This document shows, one piece after another, positions 59,401 through 64,000 of a DNA stretch of 64,000 nucleotides. Within the stretch, counting starts at the first letter, position 1. Each line of letters begins with the position of its first letter. The stretch is from the NCBI GenBank assembly GCA_034638255.1, contig JAWPGT010000020.1, positions 124,001-188,000 on the forward strand, written 5' to 3'. The notes under the pieces were generated by a model. That model ran no database searches. It was not told the origin of the DNA and worked only from the letters and a program-made list of their open reading frames with translations. A program made the translations under genes and the position numbers. The stretch comes from Coprinus comatus (lineage: Eukaryota; Basidiomycota; Agaricomycetes; Agaricales; Agaricaceae).

Positions 59401-60286
59401 CTTTCAGTTAATAACCAAGGAGATTGATGTTGTTTTTGATTTCCTGTGATATTTGAAATATCATTGGATGAAATTATGGTTTCCAGATAGGCGTTAAATG
59501 ATATTGCGTCGTATGATAATAGATAACTGTATATAAATGTGAGTATATGCGTGCGTGCGAGTGAAGGAAGAGGTAACGTACAACAGGAGACTTCTTAATA
59601 CTTTCAAGTCGTTAACAAGTTGTTTAGTCCTAGGTCCAACTTTATGCCAAACTGAAGAAAGTCGATTTCGAACAATAGAATCGAATGATCTGAAATATGC
59701 ATTTTCGATATTCAAATCATCTAAATCCAACTGTGGGTTATGATCTTTTTGTTAAAATAAGAAGAGGAAGAAGACAAAAAAAAAAAAGGTAGGAAAAGAG
59801 AAAGAAAGAAAGAAAGAAAGAAAAGAGGTACTTACGTTTGTATTAGATTTCTTAACTTCCGAAAGTGTAATAGTCATACACTGAATAATAGCAAACTGTA
59901 TATCTTGCATATTCTTAGTAAGAGGTTGAGAAAGTTCAACCACATCCGCTTTTCTTCTTTCCAAACTTTTATTTATCGTTTCATGAAACCTAAGTAATAA
60001 TATTATTATCATTTATTATTCTCACAAAAGAAAATAATAGAAAAAGAACAGTACCTAGGATAAATCAAAACATTCCTAACCATTAATTCTTTCATCACCA
60101 TCTTCAACGGACTCATTTCACCACCACCACCACCACCTCTACCACTTCCAATCAATTCAGGTTGATCACTAAAAGCTTTAGCAAACCCCTTCTTATTCTT
60201 CTCTCTAAACAACCTAACAATAAACGCTTCAATCACCAACGGTGTTATCCTAATTCACTCAAACATTTAGTTTAGTTATTTTAGAA

Positions 60287-60326
<40 letters not shown>

Positions 60327-60777
60327 CGTACCTCTCAGCTTTCAAAATAATCAACCCACAAACAACCTCTCTCTCCAAATCACCTTGTAACATATCAACC
60401 ACCAAAATCCTAGAACTAACACAAACAACACCACCCATTTTATAAATCTCCTTTCTCTCTTTAGCAGGCGTTTCATATCCTAACACTCTCAATCCTTTTC
60501 CTTTTCCTTCTATTGCGTGTACTTGTGAATGTGAGTGGGTATTGTTATTATACTTATTCAACCTCATCTCTTCACCCAATTCCCCAACTTCATCATCACC
60601 ATCATCACCATTCGGACAAACCAAAATCACCAAATTCCTTTCATCATCCAAAATCCCCAACAACGTACTCACAATCCTTCTTAACCCCAACCCTCTCGCC
60701 AAAATCACCAATTCTGAATTCTGCGGATCACATATTTCTCTGAGTATTGATTTATGATAGGATAAGAGATTCGACAT
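56478..60777 (-). CDS. RAD1: XPF/Rad1 structure-specific DNA-repair endonuclease (frame-broken)
   Basis: Large subunit of the Rad1-Rad10 (XPF-ERCC1) nuclease that cuts 5' of lesions in nucleotide excision repair and removes flaps in recombination. Exons include 60777-60332, 60249-60055, 59989-59836, 59730-59582 and one from 59526. The N-terminal helicase-like part has [75 protein letters not shown] and [16 protein letters not shown]. Later come [28 protein letters not shown], the nuclease motif [18 protein letters not shown] (ERK and Asp present) and a helix-hairpin-helix IPGVGVN...VGSVKEL. Frame breaks lie in low-complexity DNA near 56755, 58210, 58550 and 59000. A GGATTT repeat encodes (NP)n. 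Start ATG is 71 bases after the upstream gene's stop. Confidence 0.88.
58580..58652. repeat. GGATTT hexanucleotide repeat inside XPF
   Basis: About a dozen GGATTT units, preceded by TTTACA units. On the minus strand this encodes alternating Asn-Pro after Asn-Val, in the linker between the helicase-like and nuclease halves. Confidence 0.9.
60286..60326. repeat. ATA/TAA microsatellite in an XPF intron
   Basis: About twelve TAA units after a short TA run, within the first intron of XPF (60331-60250). Confidence 0.9.
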
Positions 60778-60847
60778 TGTTATTTTTTTTTTTGAAAAGG
60801 GTAGAAAGAGAAGAAATGACTACGTAAACAATACACAACACAACCAC

Positions 60848-62950
60848 TCAAAACGGATAACCATGCGAAAACCCACGATGTCCACCAGGTCCATGACTAT
60901 GTCCACCAAACCCACCACCCACCTCCAAACCCACCTCCACCACCAAATCCACCACCTTGAAACTGAGCAAACAAATCCGATAAATCCACACCAGCACCTC
61001 CAAATCCATGATCTCCCATACCACTAGAACTACTACCATCCTCATCTTCACCCATATCATACCTAGCTCTTCTCGTTTTATCAGAAAGTACAGCATTAGC
61101 TTCAACCACCAATTTAAATTTCTCTTCATCACCTCCTTTATCAGGATGATGTTTCAAACTTTCTCTCCTATACGCCTTTTTGATTTCGGCATCATTAGCA
61201 TCCCTAGCTATACCCAATATCTTGTAATAATCCTTCGTCTTTGATCGCTTTAATGCCGCTTCTGCTTTTTTAAGTTCGGTTCTTAATGATGACATATCGG
61301 AATTGGGTATGGATTCGGAGGATGCTTGTTCGATTGAAGATTTAAAATCTGATATTGCAGAGTCGTAGTGTTCGAGATGAAGATGAATACGTGCACGTGT
61401 GCGAAGTGCTTTGTATGAATTCGGGTAGAGAAGGAGTGAGGCATCTGTATCTTTAAGTGCTTCTTCGTGTTTTTGTAGCTGGTTTTTAAAGCGTCAAATT
61501 TAATGCGTAATAAAAAAAAAAGAAAGGAAAACGTACTTTGAGAAGAGTAGTAGCCCTATTACTCAACAAAGTAGCTCTAATCGGACCACCCTTACCTTCC
61601 TCTTCCTTCTCTCCAATCCTCTACAAACAAAAATGAATAAATAAAAATCAACAAAACAAAAAAAACAAACATACCTCAAGAGCTTCAGTATACTTATCAA
61701 CAGCCTCTTGCAGTCTAGCACCTTTAAACGCAACATTACCCTCTTCTTTCAACCTCTCAACATCCTTGATCCTCCTCCTCAACCTCATCGCATTCTCACA
61801 AGACGGATCCAATCTCAACGCATTCTGAACATGTTGTAACGCCTGTGGTAATCTCCCAGTCAAAAACAAAACCAACCCTCTCAAAGCCAAAATATCAGGT
61901 GAATTCGAATTCATCCTCATCGCATCACTATAACCATCAATCAATGAGTCAGTGATTGAACGTGAATGTAAATATAAATGTGAAAACAAAAACGTACCTT
62001 GCAGCATTCCCAGCACCTTCCCAATTCGCTCTACCCAACTCCAACATAACCTTTCCAATTCTCCAATTCTCAGGAACCTCACTACCTTCAGCTTCAACCA
62101 ATCCAAAACATCTATCAAGTGCCAATCTAGCCAACCCCCATTCCTTCTTTTCCTTTGCCTTTTCAAAATTCTCAACATGTCCTTCCAAGATTTTCACTTT
62201 GGTTTTCAGTTGATTGGTTTGGATGTAGAGAGGTGATGATGTTATCGATTGTGATGAGGGGCGCGCTGATGATGATGATGCGGATGGTGATGATGATGAC
62301 GATGAGGAGGAGGAAGAAGAGAGGACGGAGAGTATAGATGATATAGTTGATAAAGCAGCAGTAGTATTACCTAGAGCCAAATGACATCTAGCCAATCGTA
62401 ATAAAATCTTTGCTGAAGGCGAAGATGAAGTTAATGATGAAGCCTGTTGACAATCTTTTAAAGCTAATCGGAATTTTTTCAATCCCATATATGCTGCTGC
62501 TCTGTTCGTCAAATAGTTTGGTTCTTCCGGATTTAAACCTATTTTATTGTTATGCTTTAGTTTTAGTTTTTAGGAGGAGAGAAGAACGTACGAATAGCAT
62601 CAGAATAAATCTCTACAGCATCAATATACTTTCCACTCTTAAACAATATATTCCCTTTCTCTTTAATCTCTTCTGCCTTTCTCAATCTTTCAACTTTATC
62701 TTCTTCACTTTCTTCTTCTTTCTTCTTGTCAATAACACCACCAAAATCAGTTGTTGAACTTCAGTACCAGGTGTATTCGTAGTAGAGCTATTGGGTGGTG
62801 GTGGTAGGAGGCGAAACTGATTCTCCTTCATCTTTCAATCCACTCCCATTCAAATTGACATTCCTACAAAACAATATAACGTTCATTTTAATTACGGAAA
62901 ACATACGCACATCCACGTATAATGACTCACCCATTCAAAATGTCAACCAT
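60848..62950 (-). CDS. TPR and J-domain co-chaperone (DNAJC7/TPR2 type), frame-broken
   Basis: Co-chaperone class that binds Hsp90 and Hsp70 through TPRs and stimulates Hsp70 through a J domain. Exon 1 is 62950-62931 (MVDILNG). TPR units follow: [93 protein letters not shown] and [20 protein letters not shown]. The J domain is [20 protein letters not shown] to [12 protein letters not shown], then a Gly-rich region and the family-typical end RGFSHGYPF. The frame is broken near 62760-62810 (Pro/Thr/Ser run) and near 60915-60925 (Gly run). Same strand as XPF, just upstream. Confidence 0.85.
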
Positions 62951-63536
62951 CTTTCACAAAAAGCGTTTTCTCCAATTTCGTTTATATTAATTATATCCCA
63001 ATCGTATCGCGCGCGTTTTTTTTTTCCTAATTACCTAGGTAAGAGTAGGTAAATGAGTGAGCGGGCGAGTGTGTGCGTGTGTATAATAGCTTGGGAAGGA
63101 GTGAATATCTTGAATGCATACCTACTTAAAAAAACGAAACGCGCGTGTGGTAACGCAAAACACTGTAGAACTCGTATTATTACTATCCCTTTTCCACTTT
63201 CCCTATTCGCTTTGTCCAAAAAAGAAACTCCCAAAAGTTAACGAATAATATGACGTGTGAATATGATGTCAAGGGGTTGTGGTTATAAAGTGTGTGCAGG
63301 TGTAACGGAGAGATATGAAAACAGAGGAGTATGATAAGGTCAAAGAGGGTTGATGGGAGTAGAAAGACAAAGAAGAAGAAGAAAAAAAACTAATTATTTA
63401 AATTACTTAGACCTTAGGGACTATTGTTTATCCCACGCGTCAATTATAAAGTGTAGTGTCTTCCCTTCTCTCACGCCCAACGCACATTATTTTTAAAATA
63501 ATAATAAAATGGGTAAAAATAAAAATAAGAAAATGA
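62951..63536. other. upstream region of the co-chaperone gene and tRNA 5' flank
   Basis: Contains a T-rich leader and AAGAAG runs near 63371-63385. ORFs at 63031-63241 on both strands overlap and are not supported. Confidence 0.4.
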
Positions 63537-63610
63537 GGCCGACTAGCTCAGCTGGTTAGAGCGTCGTGCTAATAACGCGAAGGTCTTGGGTTCGATCCCC
63601 ACGTTGGCCA
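63537..63610 (+). tRNA. tRNA-Ile (AAT), copy 2
   Basis: Base-for-base identical to 39074-39147 across all 74 positions, with unrelated flanks. T-rich DNA after about 63618, including a T8 run at 63632-63639, can terminate RNA polymerase III. Confidence 0.96.
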
Positions 63611-64000
63611 TCTAAATTCTTTTCTAACTCCCTTTTTTTTATTGGTTTTACTTATTATGAACAAAACCCCCTGACAAGTTGTATGCCGTTGCAGGTTGTT
63701 TTACTTACCATTATTTTATTTTTTTGGTAAGTCAGAGGGGGTTCTTGTATTAATCACCTATTGTCAATTTTTTGTTTCTCAGAAGAGGATATAGAAAATA
63801 CGTCAAGCTGACTTTAGTACCAGGCCAAGTATGAAAGATGATTGGCTGGAAGGCATTTTTAAGTGAGAAGTAGAAACGGCATCATATTCTAGCACCCCAA
63901 AAACATCAGTGGTACATGTGCATGTATACTCGGAACATGAACATGGGCTTGATCTTAAAATCACTCCGCAGATTTGAAGATATACGTTCAAGTTTCTTTC
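63611..64000. other. window end, no gene supported
   Basis: AT-rich. A 62-codon minus ORF at 63803-63991 has no recognised feature. Confidence 0.35.

Noticed and set aside
1..64000. CRISPR arrays, bacterial operons, phage genes
   Set aside because: None seen; the intron-rich genes and nuclear tRNAs show a eukaryotic chromosome.

Overview
This looks like nuclear DNA of a filamentous fungus, most likely an Agaricomycete (mushroom-forming Basidiomycota). Genes are dense, mostly single-copy and cut by many short introns of about 45-65 nt with GT(R)-AG ends. Several products belong to families I associate with Agaricomycetes: F-box proteins with an 'IIPGGRWM' core, a tyrosine-recombinase relic, and a 'LTRTLGENVPPELV' protein. 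Species cannot be given from sequence alone.

Layout. 1-0.5 kb: 3' end of a probable GH51 alpha-L-arabinofuranosidase. 0.78-20.76 kb: two inverted 2.6-kb arms (778-3378 and 18153-20762). Each arm carries a divergent pair of genes from an unrecognised protein family. They flank a 15-kb core with a conserved Agaricomycete protein, a dead tyrosine recombinase, a tRNA-derived SINE-like head, a hypothetical gene, the vacuolar sorting receptor VPS10 and an intron-containing tRNA-Tyr. 20.8-25.3 kb: two tandem membrane-protein paralogs. 27.5-28.4 kb: a secreted ricin-B-lectin-fold protein. 29.2-35.3 kb: a Cdc4/Fbw7-type F-box WD40 protein, a multi-pass membrane protein and phosphomannose isomerase. 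37.2 kb: a fifth, dispersed member of the unknown family. 39-41 kb: tRNA-Ile, a J-domain protein and a conserved membrane protein. 41.6-42.4 kb: a Mutator-like MITE with 102-bp perfect terminal inverted repeats and a 9-bp direct repeat.

44-57.7 kb is a tandem segmental duplication with a period of 7,732 bp at its left edge. Each copy contains a small unknown gene, a large bimodular F-box gene, a hypothetical gene and the 3' end of the DNA-repair nuclease gene XPF/RAD1. The complete XPF gene (56.5-60.8 kb) sits only in the downstream copy. Upstream of it on the same strand is a TPR + J-domain co-chaperone (DNAJC7/TPR2 type), followed by a second identical tRNA-Ile. XPF and the co-chaperone each contain frame breaks in low-complexity tracts, so either these housekeeping genes are decaying or the assembly has indel errors there.

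The two main novel candidates are (1) the five-gene family with an invariant 111-nt central exon, four members of which sit in an inverted repeat, and (2) the bimodular F-box proteins in which two complete F-box units are fused in one frame in both copies of the tandem duplication.
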